A stretch of 64,000 bases of DNA from Streptomyces ochraceiscleroticus (GTDB lineage Bacteria > Actinomycetota > Actinomycetes > Streptomycetales > Streptomycetaceae). A model generated the notes under the pieces. The model was not told where the DNA came from and made no database searches. It saw nothing but the letters and a program-made list of their open reading frames with translations. A program made the position numbers and the translations under genes. Below are positions 35,778-45,116 of this stretch, in pieces. The stretch covers positions 1 to 64,000 of the forward strand of contig NZ_JOAX01000024.1 in the NCBI RefSeq assembly GCF_000720485.1, written 5' to 3'. Every line of letters begins with the position of its first letter. Within the stretch, counting starts at the first letter, position 1.

Positions 35778-36797
35778 ATGACCATCCGCAGTGAAGTGCC
35801 CACCACCCACCGCGAAGTCCGGCTGGCCGCCCGTCCCACGGGCGCGGTCACCGACGACCTCTTCGAGATCGCCGAAGTACCCGTACCGGAACCGGCGCCC
35901 GGTCAGATCCTCGTCCGCACCACCGCCATGGGCGTCGCCGCCGTGATGCGCACCCTCATGGACGAACAGAGCGCCGTACCGATGCCGTCCTACGAGGTCG
36001 GCGCCCCGCTGCACGGCTCCGCCGTGGGCGAGGTCGTGGCCGCGCCCGGTACCGATTTCGCCCCCGGCGACCTGGTGGAACACCGTCTCGGCTGGCGCGA
36101 GTTCGCCGTCATGGACGCCTCTCAGGCACAGCGCCTGGAGCCCGACCTGCTGCCCGACCCCGGCGCTTACCTCTCGCAGGGGCCCACCGCCCTGATGGGG
36201 ATCGGGCGGGGCGCGGACGTGCGCCCCGGGGACACCGTGTTCATCACCGGGGCCGCAGGCGGCGTCGGCTCGCTGGCCGGGCAACTCGCCAAGCAGTGCG
36301 GCGCGGTACGCGTCATCGGCAGTACGGGCTCCCGCGCCAAGGCCGAGCGCCTCATGGACGGGCTCGGTTACGACGCCGTGGTGATCCGGGGTGAGGGGCC
36401 GATCCTGGACCAGCTCCGCAAGGCGGCGCCGGACGGCGTCGACGCGCTCTTCGACAACGTGGGCGGCGAGCAGTTGCAGGCGGCGCTGGCGCTCGCCAAC
36501 CGCGGCGCCCGGATAGCGATCGTCGGCGCGCTGGCAGCGCAGATGTCCGCCACCGAGACGGCCACGACCGAGATCGACACGCTGTCGCTCCTCTCGCGCG
36601 GCATCACGCTGCGCGGCATGGCCCTCTTCGACCACCTGGATCTGATCTCGGAGTGGAACCGCCAGTTCGGCCAGGGGCTGCGCGACGGCACGCTCACCTT
36701 CCCGCATGTGCGGTTCCAGGGAATCGAGCAGGCCCCGCGCGCACTGCGGGAGTTGACCGAGGGCCGCCACCTCGGCGCGGTACTGGTGGATCTGTAG
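35778..36797 (+). CDS. NADP-dependent MDR oxidoreductase (leukotriene B4 dehydrogenase-like)
   Basis: A 339-residue medium-chain reductase without zinc ligands. The nucleotide-binding motif is FITGAAGGVGSLAGQLAK near residue 155, and the VDALFDNVGGEQLQAAL segment is typical for the PTGR/curA-like group that reduces alkenal or enone double bonds. The N-terminal GroES-like part contains QILVRTTAMGV. The natural substrate is unknown. The start codon is followed immediately by the family's N-terminus and preceded by a -10-like box, suggesting a leaderless transcript. Confidence 0.88.
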   Translation: MTIRSEVPTTHREVRLAARPTGAVTDDLFEIAEVPVPEPAPGQILVRTTAMGVAAVMRTLMDEQSAVPMPSYEVGAPLHGSAVGEVVAAPGTDFAPGDLVEHRLGWREFAVMDASQAQRLEPDLLPDPGAYLSQGPTALMGIGRGADVRPGDTVFITGAAGGVGSLAGQLAKQCGAVRVIGSTGSRAKAERLMDGLGYDAVVIRGEGPILDQLRKAAPDGVDALFDNVGGEQLQAALALANRGARIAIVGALAAQMSATETATTEIDTLSLLSRGITLRGMALFDHLDLISEWNRQFGQGLRDGTLTFPHVRFQGIEQAPRALRELTEGRHLGAVLVDL

Positions 36798-36860
36798 GGC
36801 GGCCCGGCCCGCCTCCGCGACCTCCCACGGCCGCCCCGGCCGACTCAGGCGGTCTCCCCG

Positions 36861-36892
36861 TTGTCAGTGGGATGTGTAACGCTCTAAGAGCG
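36861..36892 (+). promoter_or_regulatory. Promoter-like region with an inverted repeat
   Basis: TTGTCA at 36861-36866 could be a -35 box. CGCTCT-A-AGAGCG at 36880-36892 is a perfect inverted repeat overlapping the matching -10 position, as an operator would. Confidence 0.3.
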
Positions 36893-36931
36893 CACAGTCA
36901 CATTCAGTGAGAGCTGGAGGGGGTGTTGCGG

Positions 36932-37246
36932 ATGCGTAGAGCGATGCACGGAGCGGTCGTCCTGGCCGCCGCGGTGTATGTCGGCGGCTTCCTGGTGGGC
37001 GGCACGGCCGTGGTCCTCGCGCTGGTACTGGCCGGAGTGGCGGCCCTGACATGGCAAGTGGCCGCGGCGTCGAGGCCGCGGCCACGGTGGGGCCGGATCG
37101 CCGGGGGTGCCGGGACCGCGGCGGGCGGTCCCGGGCCCGTGTCAGGCGTGCGAATAGGCAACCAGCGAGATGCCCACGTAGTGCACGACGAAGGCGGCGA
37201 GGGTGAAGGAGTGGAAGACCTCATGGAAGCCGAACCACCGAGGTGA
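36932..37246 (+). CDS. Possible small membrane protein overlapping hemolysin III gene
   Basis: A 104-residue reading frame starting MRRAMHGAVVL with two hydrophobic helices (about 6-24 and 26-43), then a Gly/Ala/Pro-rich tail. GGAGGGGG precedes the ATG at 36932 by about 9 bases and a promoter-like region lies upstream, which supports a real gene. The last 105 bases overlap the convergent gene antisense, so the C-terminal part may be spurious or the stop position unusual. Confidence 0.4.
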   Translation: MRRAMHGAVVLAAAVYVGGFLVGGTAVVLALVLAGVAALTWQVAAASRPRPRWGRIAGGAGTAAGGPGPVSGVRIGNQRDAHVVHDEGGEGEGVEDLMEAEPPR

Positions 37247-37864
37247 CGGGTTCGGGCGCTTGATCCCGTAGATCACGCCGCCCGCGCTGTAGAGCAGCCC
37301 GCCGACGATCACGAGCACGAGGACGGCGATGCCGCCCTTCTGCAGGAAGTCCGGGAGGAAGAAGACCGCCGCCCAGCCCATCGCGATGTAGCACGGCGTG
37401 TAGAGCCATCGCGGCGCGCCGACCCAGAAGACGCGGAAGGCGATGCCGAGGGCGGCGGCCGCCCAGATGCCCCACAGCAGGAGGTCCCGGCGGCCGTCCG
37501 GGAGCAGCAGGATCGTCAGCGGGGTGTAGGTGCCCGCGATGATCAGAAAAATATTGGCGTGATCCAGCCGGCGCAGGATGCCCAGCACTCGTGGGCCCCA
37601 ATTGCCCCGGTGGTATATGGCGCTGACGCCGAAGAGCAGGCAGGCGGTGAGCGTGTAGACGCCGCACGCCACCCGGCCGCGGGGGCTGTCGGCCAATGCG
37701 GTGAGCATGACTCCCGAGAAGAGGACCGCCGGGAACATCCCGGCGTGCAGCCACCCCCGGAGCTTGGGCTTGAGGGGGGTAGCCAGCGCGGAGACCGCGG
37801 AGGTCACGGCCTGAGCAGGGCTTTCGGCAGTGCGGCTGTCGGCGGCTTCGGGCGCGGAAGACAT
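37142..37864 (-). CDS. Hemolysin III/TrhA (PAQR-like) membrane protein
   Basis: A 240-residue protein with about seven transmembrane helices and the conserved PAQR-family residues: LRGWLHAGMFP at the first helix, SAIYHRGNW, LRRLDHANIFLIIAGTYTP, and the C-terminal GFHEVFHSFTLAAF histidines that would bind a metal. Homologues control membrane fluidity; haemolysin activity is mostly a historical label. The ATG at 37864 follows AGGGTGGC; a GTG three codons upstream is possible. Confidence 0.88.
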   Translation of the reverse strand: MSSAPEAADSRTAESPAQAVTSAVSALATPLKPKLRGWLHAGMFPAVLFSGVMLTALADSPRGRVACGVYTLTACLLFGVSAIYHRGNWGPRVLGILRRLDHANIFLIIAGTYTPLTILLLPDGRRDLLLWGIWAAAALGIAFRVFWVGAPRWLYTPCYIAMGWAAVFFLPDFLQKGGIAVLVLVIVGGLLYSAGGVIYGIKRPNPSPRWFGFHEVFHSFTLAAFVVHYVGISLVAYSHA

Positions 37865-37886
37865 GGGCGCCACCCTATCTACGCCA

Positions 37887-37899
37887 CCGTAAGTTACGG
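37887..37899. promoter_or_regulatory. Perfect inverted repeat between the hemolysin III and pckG genes
   Basis: CCGTAA-G-TTACGG lies 23 bases upstream of the hemolysin III start and about 200 bases upstream of pckG. The TetR-like symmetry suggests an operator; the regulator is unknown. Confidence 0.35.
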
Positions 37900-38094
37900 A
37901 TCAGTCCGCTGAGTGGTGACGGTCACGAGGGGGCCCTCTGGACAGAATCCGGTCGGGGACGGATGATCATATGAGTGCGGTCGGCACCGGATGAGCGGTC
38001 ACGAAGCATCCGGGTCGCAGCCCCCAAGGGGCCAACATCTTCAAAAGCGGACATTGTGCTGATGTTCGTAAAAACCCCTCATCTAGGAGCGATC

Positions 38095-39945
38095 GTGGCG
38101 CGCGACAACGCGGCTCCCTCCCTCAAGCGACCGACCAACCACCAGGAGCTCATCGCCTGGGTCGATGAGATCGCGTCGATCACCCAGCCGGACCGCATCG
38201 TGTGGTGCGACGGCTCGGAGGCGGAGTACGACCGCCTGTGTGAGGAACTGGTCGCCAAGGGAACGTTCAAGAAGCTCGACCCGATCAAGCGTCCCAACTC
38301 CTACTACGCGGCCTCCGACCCGAGGGACGTCGCCCGTGTCGAGGACCGCACCTTCATCTGCTCCGAGAAGGAGGAGGACGCGGGCCCCACGAACCACTGG
38401 AAAGCTCCCGCCGAGATGCGCGCCATCTTTACCGGGGAAAAAGGAAACAGCTTCTCCGGTGAGCAGGGCATCTTCCGGGGCGCGATGCGCGGCCGGACGA
38501 TGTACGTCGTCCCGTTCTGCATGGGCCCGCTGGGCTCGCCGCTCTCCGCACTCGGCGTGGAGATCACCGACTCGGCATACGTCGCCGTCTCGATGCGCAC
38601 CATGACCCGGATGGGCCAGCCGGTCCTGGACGAGCTGGGCTCCGACGGCTTCTTCGTCAAGGCCGTGCACACCCTCGGCGCCCCGCTCGCGGAGGGCGAG
38701 CAGGACGTGCCGTGGCCCTGCAACTCCACGAAGTACATCTCGCACTTCCCCGAGGACCGCGAGATCTGGTCCTACGGCTCGGGGTACGGCGGCAACGCCC
38801 TGCTCGGCAAGAAGTGCTACGCGCTGCGCATCGCCTCCGTCATGGCGCGCGACGAGGGCTGGCTCGCCGAGCACATGCTGATCCTCAAGCTCACCCCGCC
38901 GCAGGGCGAGCCGAAGTACGTCGCGGCCGCGTTCCCGAGCGCCTGCGGCAAGACCAACCTCGCGATGCTGGAGCCCACGATCTCCGGCTGGACGGTCGAG
39001 ACGATCGGCGACGACATCGCCTGGATGCGGTTCGGCGAGGACGGCCGGCTGTACGCGATCAACCCCGAGGCCGGCTTCTTCGGCGTCGCGCCCGGCACCG
39101 GCGAGCACACCAACGCCAACGCCATGAAGACCCTGTGGGGCAACTCCGTCTTCACCAACGTCGCGCTCACCGACGACGGCGACGTCTGGTGGGAGGGCAT
39201 GACGGAGGAGACCCCCGCCCACCTGACCGACTGGAAGGGCAACGACTGGACGCCGGAGTCGGAGACGCCGGCGGCGCACCCCAACGCCCGGTTCACCACC
39301 CCGGCCGGCCAGTGCCCGATCATCGCGCCCGAGTGGGAAGACCCCAAGGGCGTGCCGATCTCGGCGATCCTCTTCGGCGGCCGCCGCGCCAGCGCGGTAC
39401 CGCTGGTCACCGAGTCCTTCGACTGGCAGCACGGCGTCTTCCTCGGTGCCAACGTCGCCTCCGAGAAGACCGCCGCCGCCGAGGGCAAGGTCGGCGAGCT
39501 GCGCCGCGACCCGTTCGCCATGCTGCCGTTCTGCGGCTACAACATGGGCGACTACATGGGTCACTGGGTCAAGGTCGGCAAGAACGCCGACGCGGCCAAG
39601 CTGCCCAAGATCTACTACGTCAACTGGTTCCGCAAGAACGACGCGGGCAAGTTCGTCTGGCCCGGCTTCGGTGAGAACAGCCGCGTCCTGAAGTGGATCG
39701 TGGAGCGCCTGGAGGGCAAGGCCGAGGGCGTCGAGACCCCCATCGGCATCCTGCCGACCAAGGAGTCCCTGGACACCGAGGGTCTGGACCTGCCCGAGGC
39801 GGACCTGGACTTCCTGCTCAGCGTCGATGCGGACGTCTGGCGCGACGAGGCTTCGCTGGTCCCCGAGCACCTCAACACCTTCGGTGACCACACGCCGAAG
39901 GAGATGTGGGACGAGTACCGCGCGCTGGTCAAGCGCCTGGGCTAG
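38095..39945 (+). CDS. pckG: Phosphoenolpyruvate carboxykinase (GTP)
   Basis: A 616-residue cytosolic enzyme interconverting oxaloacetate and phosphoenolpyruvate with GTP/GDP, central to gluconeogenesis from TCA intermediates. The phosphate loop [12 protein letters not shown] carries the reactive Cys284, and the metal and substrate regions [12 protein letters not shown] and [10 protein letters not shown] are intact. The GTG at 38095 follows TAGGAG by 6 bases and gives the standard MARDNAAP start; the upstream ATGs in the same frame are disregarded. A long leader (37900-38094) has no recognised riboswitch. An 18-pair terminator follows. Confidence 0.96.
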   Translation: MARDNAAPSLKRPTNHQELIAWVDEIASITQPDRIVWCDGSEAEYDRLCEELVAKGTFKKLDPIKRPNSYYAASDPRDVARVEDRTFICSEKEEDAGPTNHWKAPAEMRAIFTGEKGNSFSGEQGIFRGAMRGRTMYVVPFCMGPLGSPLSALGVEITDSAYVAVSMRTMTRMGQPVLDELGSDGFFVKAVHTLGAPLAEGEQDVPWPCNSTKYISHFPEDREIWSYGSGYGGNALLGKKCYALRIASVMARDEGWLAEHMLILKLTPPQGEPKYVAAAFPSACGKTNLAMLEPTISGWTVETIGDDIAWMRFGEDGRLYAINPEAGFFGVAPGTGEHTNANAMKTLWGNSVFTNVALTDDGDVWWEGMTEETPAHLTDWKGNDWTPESETPAAHPNARFTTPAGQCPIIAPEWEDPKGVPISAILFGGRRASAVPLVTESFDWQHGVFLGANVASEKTAAAEGKVGELRRDPFAMLPFCGYNMGDYMGHWVKVGKNADAAKLPKIYYVNWFRKNDAGKFVWPGFGENSRVLKWIVERLEGKAEGVETPIGILPTKESLDTEGLDLPEADLDFLLSVDADVWRDEASLVPEHLNTFGDHTPKEMWDEYRALVKRLG

Positions 39946-39984
39946 CGGGAGCGGCCGGCCGGCACAGCCGGCAGGAACGGTTCA

Positions 39985-40024
39985 CGGAAGGGCCCCGTCA
40001 CCGGTGGGTGACGGGGCCCTTCCG
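39985..40024 (+). terminator. Terminator after pckG
   Basis: The arms 39985-40002 and 40007-40024 form a perfect 18-pair stem with a GGTG loop between convergent genes. Confidence 0.88.
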
Positions 40025-40091
40025 CGTGGTGGAGCTCCAGGGGCGGACGGGATGAGCACCACGGCCGCCCCCGGAGGAATGGGGGCGGGGG

Positions 40092-40496
40092 TCAGGCCGT
40101 GGCCAGCTTCCCCGCGTCGGCGTGGCGTCGCAGCAGCTCGGCGGCCAGCTCCGCGGCCGCCTTGTCGGACCGGGAATTCGCCACGACCAGGGCGTGCCCC
40201 GCGAGGGTGTGGGCGCGGCGGTGGAGCGAGGGAGCCCGCTCCGGGTCGCCGCCGGACGGCCGGGCGCGCAGCGGGAAGTCGCCGCCGCGGAGCCGAGCGA
40301 CCTGCTCGGCGAGCCGGTCGGCGGCGTCGTCGAGCGAGCCGTCCGGCGTCAGCGCGCGCAGCTCGTCGAGGGTGGTCAGCAGTGCGGTCAGATGCCCGGC
40401 GAGCCGGATGTCCAGCTCCTCCTCGCGGGAGCGGTGCGGAAAGTCATCCTGCTCGGCCATGGTGTGGACCGACTTGGTGCGGATCGGCTCGTACAT
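40092..40496 (-). CDS. Conserved hypothetical helical protein with a Fur-like box upstream
   Basis: A 134-residue soluble protein, predicted all helical, with clusters of charged residues (EEELDIRLAGHLTALLTTLDEL and later AAELAAELLRRHADAGK). No domain is recognised and there is no hemerythrin or ferritin metal-site spacing. AGGAGGCC before the ATG at 40496 fixes the start. About 40 bases upstream lies a 7-1-7 inverted repeat like actinobacterial FurA operators, which would tie the gene to iron or peroxide response. Confidence 0.65.
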   Translation of the reverse strand: MYEPIRTKSVHTMAEQDDFPHRSREEELDIRLAGHLTALLTTLDELRALTPDGSLDDAADRLAEQVARLRGGDFPLRARPSGGDPERAPSLHRRAHTLAGHALVVANSRSDKAAAELAAELLRRHADAGKLATA

Positions 40497-40534
40497 GGAA
40501 TGGCCTCCTGGCAACGTCAGGAGACCATCCTACC

Positions 40535-40549
40535 TTGGACTGAGTCTAA
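40535..40549. promoter_or_regulatory. Fur-type 7-1-7 inverted repeat
   Basis: TTGGACTGAGTCTAA has seven-base arms around a central G with one mismatch. It resembles Fur-box operators upstream of actinobacterial furA-katG genes. It lies upstream of the 40092-40496 gene. Confidence 0.45.
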
Positions 40550-40579
40550 AGTTGTCCCACGTACAGAAAAAGGATCCGT

Positions 40580-41791
40580 TCAGTACTGACCGTAACCGTC
40601 CAGGAAGGTGCCGATCCGGGTCACCGCGTCCGTCAGATCGTCCTTGTTCGGCAGCGTGACGAGGCGGAAGTGGTCCGGCTCCGGCCAGTTGAAGCCCGTG
40701 CCGTGCACGATCATGATCTTCTCGGCGCGCAGCAGGTCCAGCACCATCTGCCGGTCGTCCTTGATCTTGTACACCTTCGGATCCAGCCGCGGGAACGCGT
40801 ACAGCGCGCCCTTGGGCTTCACGCAGCTCACGCCCGGGATCTGGGAGAGCAGGTCGAACGCGGCGTCCCGCTGCTCCAGCAGCCGGCCGCCCGGCAGCAC
40901 CAGGTCGTTGATCGACTGGCGGCCGCCGAGCGCGGTGGCCACCGCGTGCTGGGCCGGCATGTTGGCGCACAGCCGCATGTTCGCGAGGATCGTCAGCCCC
41001 TCGATGTACGAGGTGGCATGCGCCTTCGGGCCGCACACCGCGAGCCAGCCGCTGCGGTAGCCCGCCACCCGGTACGCCTTGGACAGGCCGTTGAACGTCA
41101 GCGTCAGCAGGTCGGGGGCGAGGGACGCGAACGGGGTGTGCGTCACGCCGTCGTAGAGGATCTTGTCGTAGATCTCGTCGGCGCAGACGATCAGGTTGTG
41201 CCGGCGGGCGATCTCCGCGATGCCGCGCAGCAGCTCCTCGTCGTACACCGCACCCGTGGGGTTGTTCGGGTTGATGACGACGATGGCCTTGGTGCGGTCG
41301 GTGACCTTGCGCTCGATGTCGGCCAGGTCCGGCATCCAGTCCGCCTGCTCGTCGCAGCGGTAGTGCACGGCCGTGCCGCCGGAGAGTGAGACCGACGCCG
41401 TCCACAGCGGATAGTCCGGGGCCGGGACCAGCACCTCGTCGCCGTCGTCGAGCAGCGCCTGCATCGACATCTGGATCAGCTCGGAGACGCCGTTGCCGAG
41501 GTAGATGTCCTCGACGGACAGCTCGATGCCGCGGGTCTGGTAGTGCTGCATGACCGCGCGCCGCGCGGAGAGCAGGCCCTTCGCGTCGCCGTAGCCGTGC
41601 GCCGTGCCGACGCTGCGGAGGATGTCCTCCAGGATCTCCGGCGGGCACTCGAAGCCGAACGCGGCGGGGTTGCCGGTGTTGAGCTTGAGTATGCGATGAC
41701 CTGCCGCCTCCAGCCGCATCGCCTCCTCAAGAACCGGGCCACGGATCTCGTAGCAGACATTGGCGAGCTTGGTTGACTGGATCACCTGCAT
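40580..41791 (-). CDS. alaA: Alanine aminotransferase, AlaA type
   Basis: A 403-residue class I aminotransferase. It closely follows the AlaA sequence order: SSKL-like start, VCYEIRGPVLEEAMRLE, LKLNTGNPAAFGFECPPEI, VPAPDYPLWTA, INPNNPTGAVY, and the PLP-lysine segment FNGLSKAYRVAGYRSGW. It should convert pyruvate and glutamate to alanine and 2-oxoglutarate. The ATG at 41791 follows AAGGTGG by 5 bases; the open extension upstream is not similar to AlaA. Confidence 0.92.
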   Translation of the reverse strand: MQVIQSTKLANVCYEIRGPVLEEAMRLEAAGHRILKLNTGNPAAFGFECPPEILEDILRSVGTAHGYGDAKGLLSARRAVMQHYQTRGIELSVEDIYLGNGVSELIQMSMQALLDDGDEVLVPAPDYPLWTASVSLSGGTAVHYRCDEQADWMPDLADIERKVTDRTKAIVVINPNNPTGAVYDEELLRGIAEIARRHNLIVCADEIYDKILYDGVTHTPFASLAPDLLTLTFNGLSKAYRVAGYRSGWLAVCGPKAHATSYIEGLTILANMRLCANMPAQHAVATALGGRQSINDLVLPGGRLLEQRDAAFDLLSQIPGVSCVKPKGALYAFPRLDPKVYKIKDDRQMVLDLLRAEKIMIVHGTGFNWPEPDHFRLVTLPNKDDLTDAVTRIGTFLDGYGQY

Positions 41792-42106
41792 GTCCGCCAC
41801 CTTACGGGGGCGTAACAGGGGGCGCGCGGTGTTATTGCGCACGTGGGAGGCGGTGCGGGGCGGCGCGCCCGGCCGGCGCTCCGCCCCTTCGTTGTGCATT
41901 CCAAGCCCTCGGCGACTTGCCACCGATTTTTCGCAAGTCGTCACCATCGAGTGCTTCGTCATCGAAGCCCGGCAACGGAATCCGCAGGACGGTGCGGAGC
42001 GGCACCCGGGCGGGTGTGAGCTTCGACATGCCCGCGGGTATGTCCGCAGCCGTGCACGCAGCCGTGCACGCAGACATGCCCGCCGATGCGCCCGCCGCGG
42101 TGCTGG
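41792..42106. other. Gene-free region upstream of alaA
   Basis: These 315 bases contain no convincing gene. They hold an 8-pair inverted repeat, CGACTTGC (41913-41920) and GCAAGTCG (41933-41940), with a T-rich centre, which could be an alaA operator or leader hairpin, and a perfect 12-base tandem repeat, GCAGCCGTGCAC, at 42046-42069 near the end of the D-aminoacylase gene. Confidence 0.6.
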
Positions 42107-43738
42107 TCAGCCGCGCGCCGCGGGGGTGCGCCGCACTGACCGGCCCGCGAGGACGTCCGTCCGCTTGCCGTCCTCGATCACGAAGCGCCCGTCGATCAGC
42201 ACGTGCGGGATGCCCGTCGGGAGCGTGCGCGGCACCTCGAAGGTCGCCCCCGCGGCCACCGTCTCCGGATCGAACAGCACCAGGTCGGCGCGGTACCCCT
42301 CGCGGACGAGTCCCCGGTCCGGCAGCCGCAGCCGGGCGGCGGCCCGCCCGGTGAGGTGCGCGACGCACTCCTCCAGCGAGAGAATGCCCAGCTCACGGAC
42401 GTACTTGCCCAGGTACTGGGGGAACGTGCCGTACGCGCGCGGGTGCGGCTTGGCGCCCTGCAGGATGCCGTCGCTGCCGCCCGTGTGCACACGGTGCCGC
42501 ATGATCTGCCGGACGTTCTCCTCGTGCCCGACGTGCTGCAGGATCGTCGAGCCGAGCCGGTCCTCGATGAGCAGCCGGCGGGCCGTGACCCACGGCTCCT
42601 CGCCGCGCTCGGCCGCGCTCTGCGCGACCGTCTTCCCGACGTACTCCGCGAGGTCCGGGTTCGAGACGCCGGAGATCTCGATCGTGTCCCACTCCATCGG
42701 GACGCCGTGGCAGCCGTCCGCGCCCTCGACCTCCACGACGTGCCGGATGCGGGCCGCCTCGGCGTCGTCCCGCAGCCGCGCGAGTATCGCCTCCGGGCCG
42801 CCCTCGCTCACCCAGCTCGGCAGCATCGCGACCAGCGTCGTACAGCCGGGGGTGTACGGATAGGTGTCCAGGCTGATGTCCGCGCCGTCGGCCAGGGCCT
42901 TGTCGAGCAGGGCCAGCAGCTCGGGGGCGCGGCCCTTGTTCACGCCGAAGTTCATGGTGGCGTGCGCGAGGTGCAGCGCACAGCCCGCCTCGCGCGTGAG
43001 GCCGACCATCTCCTCGTACGCCTGGAGCGCGCCCGCGCCGTACGAGCGGTGGTGCGGGCAGTAGTACCCCTCGTACCGGGCCACCACCCGGCACAGCTCG
43101 GCCAGCTCGGAGTCCGAGGCGTACATGCCGGGTGTGTAAGTGAGGCCCGAGGAGAGGCCGACGGCGCCCTGCTCCAGGCCCTCGGCGACCAGCCGCTTCA
43201 TGCGGGCCAGCTCGGCGTCGGTCGCCGGGCGGTCGTCCCAGCCCATCGCCAGCATCCGGACCGTGCCCTGCGGGATCAGGTACGCGGCGTTGACCGCGAT
43301 GCCGTGGCCGTCGAAGCCGTGGTCCAGCCGGTCGAGGTACTCGCCGACCGAGCGCCAGGTGAAGTCGATGGCCGTATCCCCGGGCGCACCGCCGTTCCAG
43401 CCCGCGATCTGGGCGCGGACCTCGGCGAGCGTGCGGTCGTCGACGGGTGCGTACGACAGGCCGTCCTGGCCGATCACTTCGAGGGTGACGCCTTGTGCGG
43501 CCTTCGCCTCGTGCGACGGGTCGCGCAGCAGGGCGAGGTCGCTGTGGGCGTGCATGTCGATGAATCCGGGGGAGAGGGCGAGACCGTGCGCGTCGATCAC
43601 GCGCGCGGCCGTCGGACGGTCGCCCGCGCCCTCCCGCACGATGGCGGCGATGCGGCCGCCGTCCAGGGCCACGTCGGCCCGGTACGAGGCACCGCCGGTG
43701 CCGTCGATGACGCGTACGTCGCGGAGGACGAGATCCAT
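42107..43738 (-). CDS. dan: N-acyl-D-amino-acid deacylase
   Basis: A 543-residue amidohydrolase. The first metal-binding motif is FIDMHAHSDLALL (about 60), and the D-aminoacylase-specific segments GLSSGLTYTPGMYAS, YCPHHRSYG, LHLAHATMNFG, TGGSDGILQGAKPHPRAYG are all present. It releases D-amino acids from N-acyl forms. The start at 43738 lies 11 bases after the next gene's stop, so the D-amino-acid deaminase and this gene form one transcription unit that would feed D-amino acids into deamination. Confidence 0.88.
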   Translation of the reverse strand: MDLVLRDVRVIDGTGGASYRADVALDGGRIAAIVREGAGDRPTAARVIDAHGLALSPGFIDMHAHSDLALLRDPSHEAKAAQGVTLEVIGQDGLSYAPVDDRTLAEVRAQIAGWNGGAPGDTAIDFTWRSVGEYLDRLDHGFDGHGIAVNAAYLIPQGTVRMLAMGWDDRPATDAELARMKRLVAEGLEQGAVGLSSGLTYTPGMYASDSELAELCRVVARYEGYYCPHHRSYGAGALQAYEEMVGLTREAGCALHLAHATMNFGVNKGRAPELLALLDKALADGADISLDTYPYTPGCTTLVAMLPSWVSEGGPEAILARLRDDAEAARIRHVVEVEGADGCHGVPMEWDTIEISGVSNPDLAEYVGKTVAQSAAERGEEPWVTARRLLIEDRLGSTILQHVGHEENVRQIMRHRVHTGGSDGILQGAKPHPRAYGTFPQYLGKYVRELGILSLEECVAHLTGRAAARLRLPDRGLVREGYRADLVLFDPETVAAGATFEVPRTLPTGIPHVLIDGRFVIEDGKRTDVLAGRSVRRTPAARG

Positions 43739-43749
43739 GGCCGGTCTCC

Positions 43750-45042
43750 TCAGAAGAACGTACGGACGAAGTCCGACACCGTGCCGTCGGCCTCGACCAG
43801 CGGGATGAGCTGCCACTTGTCGAAGGACGTGCACGGGTGGGACAGGCCCATCCCGACCCAGTCGCCGACCTCCAGCTCGGTGCCCGGCTCGGTGCTGATC
43901 CAGGCGTGCTGGTCGGAGAGGCCGGTCACGGCGATGCCGTCGGCGGGGCGCACCGAGCCGTCCCGCGCGGACCGGACGACCTGCGCCTCGGGCAGGTCCA
44001 GGTCGTACGCCGCGTCCCGCTTGCCCGCGTTGGCGAACGCCTGCGTGCCGTTGGGGCGCGAGACGACCTGGGCCCACAGCCGGAAGGCGGGCTGCAGGGC
44101 GCCCTCGTCGGGGTGGCGGTTGAAGGGGGTGAGGTGGCGGTAGTGGCCGTCGTCGTGCGAGACGTACGCGCCGGAGCGCAGCAGCTTCAGTACCGGCCGG
44201 GACAGCTCCGGTACCTCGGCGAAGACCTCGGCGACCGTGTCGAACCACGCGCTGCCGCCCGCGCTCAGCACGATCTCGTCCAGGTCGGCGAAGCGGCCCG
44301 CCTTGTCGAAGTCGACGACGAGCGCCACGAGGCGGCGCAGCCAGGCGGCGACCCGCTCGGCGTTCGCGTCCGGTACCTCGCCCTCGTACCCGGCGATGCC
44401 GACCAGCCGAAGGGTGTCGGCGGCGGCGATCGCGTTGGCCAGGTCCAGGCAGGTGGCCTCGTCACGGACGCCGGTACGGGCCGCGTCGCCCGCGGCCAGC
44501 TCGATGACGACGTCCACCGGGCGGTTGGCGCCGGCCTCGCGCAGCGCGGCGTCCATCAGCTCGATGCCGCGCAGCGAGTCGACGTAACAGACGAAGCGGA
44601 AGTCCGGGTCGGCGGCCAGCTCGCCCGCCAGCCAGCGCAGCGCGGCGGCGTCCACCAGCTCATTCGCGAGGAAGATCCGCTGGATGCCGAAGGCACGGCA
44701 GACGCGGGCCTGGTGCGGCACGGCGACGGTGATGCCCCAGGCGCCGTGCGCCACCTGGCGCGCGAAGAGCTGCGGGGACATCGAGGTCTTGCCGTGCGGC
44801 GCGAAGGCCAGGCCGTGCCGGGTGGAGTAGTCCTCCATCAGGGCGAGGTTGTGCTCGACCGACTCGGCGGACAGGGCCAGGACAGGGGTGGTGAAGCCGC
44901 CGGTGAAGAGGTTGCGGCGCTGGGCCGCCAGGGCGCCGACCGTGAGTCCTTCCGCGTCCGGGGGGAGGGCCTTGAAGCGGTGGTCCACCCGTTCGTCCGC
45001 GAGCTGTCCGATGGGGTGGTCGGACTGGGGATCGGCGGCCAT
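43750..45042 (-). CDS. D-serine/D-threonine-type amino acid deaminase
   Basis: A 430-residue fold-type III PLP protein related to eukaryotic-type D-serine dehydratase and D-threonine aldolase. The PLP lysine is in FAPHGKTSMSP, and the C-terminal zinc-like ligands appear in GLSHPCTSFDKW. It would convert a D-hydroxyamino acid to a 2-oxoacid plus ammonia. GAGGAGACATCCC directly precedes the ATG at 45042. It is transcribed first, followed by the D-aminoacylase, and is divergent from the kinase-IclR-RidA operon. Confidence 0.85.
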   Translation of the reverse strand: MAADPQSDHPIGQLADERVDHRFKALPPDAEGLTVGALAAQRRNLFTGGFTTPVLALSAESVEHNLALMEDYSTRHGLAFAPHGKTSMSPQLFARQVAHGAWGITVAVPHQARVCRAFGIQRIFLANELVDAAALRWLAGELAADPDFRFVCYVDSLRGIELMDAALREAGANRPVDVVIELAAGDAARTGVRDEATCLDLANAIAAADTLRLVGIAGYEGEVPDANAERVAAWLRRLVALVVDFDKAGRFADLDEIVLSAGGSAWFDTVAEVFAEVPELSRPVLKLLRSGAYVSHDDGHYRHLTPFNRHPDEGALQPAFRLWAQVVSRPNGTQAFANAGKRDAAYDLDLPEAQVVRSARDGSVRPADGIAVTGLSDQHAWISTEPGTELEVGDWVGMGLSHPCTSFDKWQLIPLVEADGTVSDFVRTFF

Positions 45043-45064
45043 GGGATGTCTCCTCAAATTTCCT

Positions 45065-45116
45065 GTTGCATCATCTGCAACGCCCATTGCGCATATCGCT
45101 GAATGCTGTCTAGCAT
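45065..45116. promoter_or_regulatory. Two inverted repeats in the divergent control region
   Basis: GTTGCA-TCATC-TGCAAC at 45065-45081 is a perfect 6-5-6 palindrome, and ATGCT-GTCT-AGCAT at 45103-45116 a second one. They lie between the divergent D-amino-acid and kinase operons and are plausible binding sites for the IclR regulator encoded here. Confidence 0.5.
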
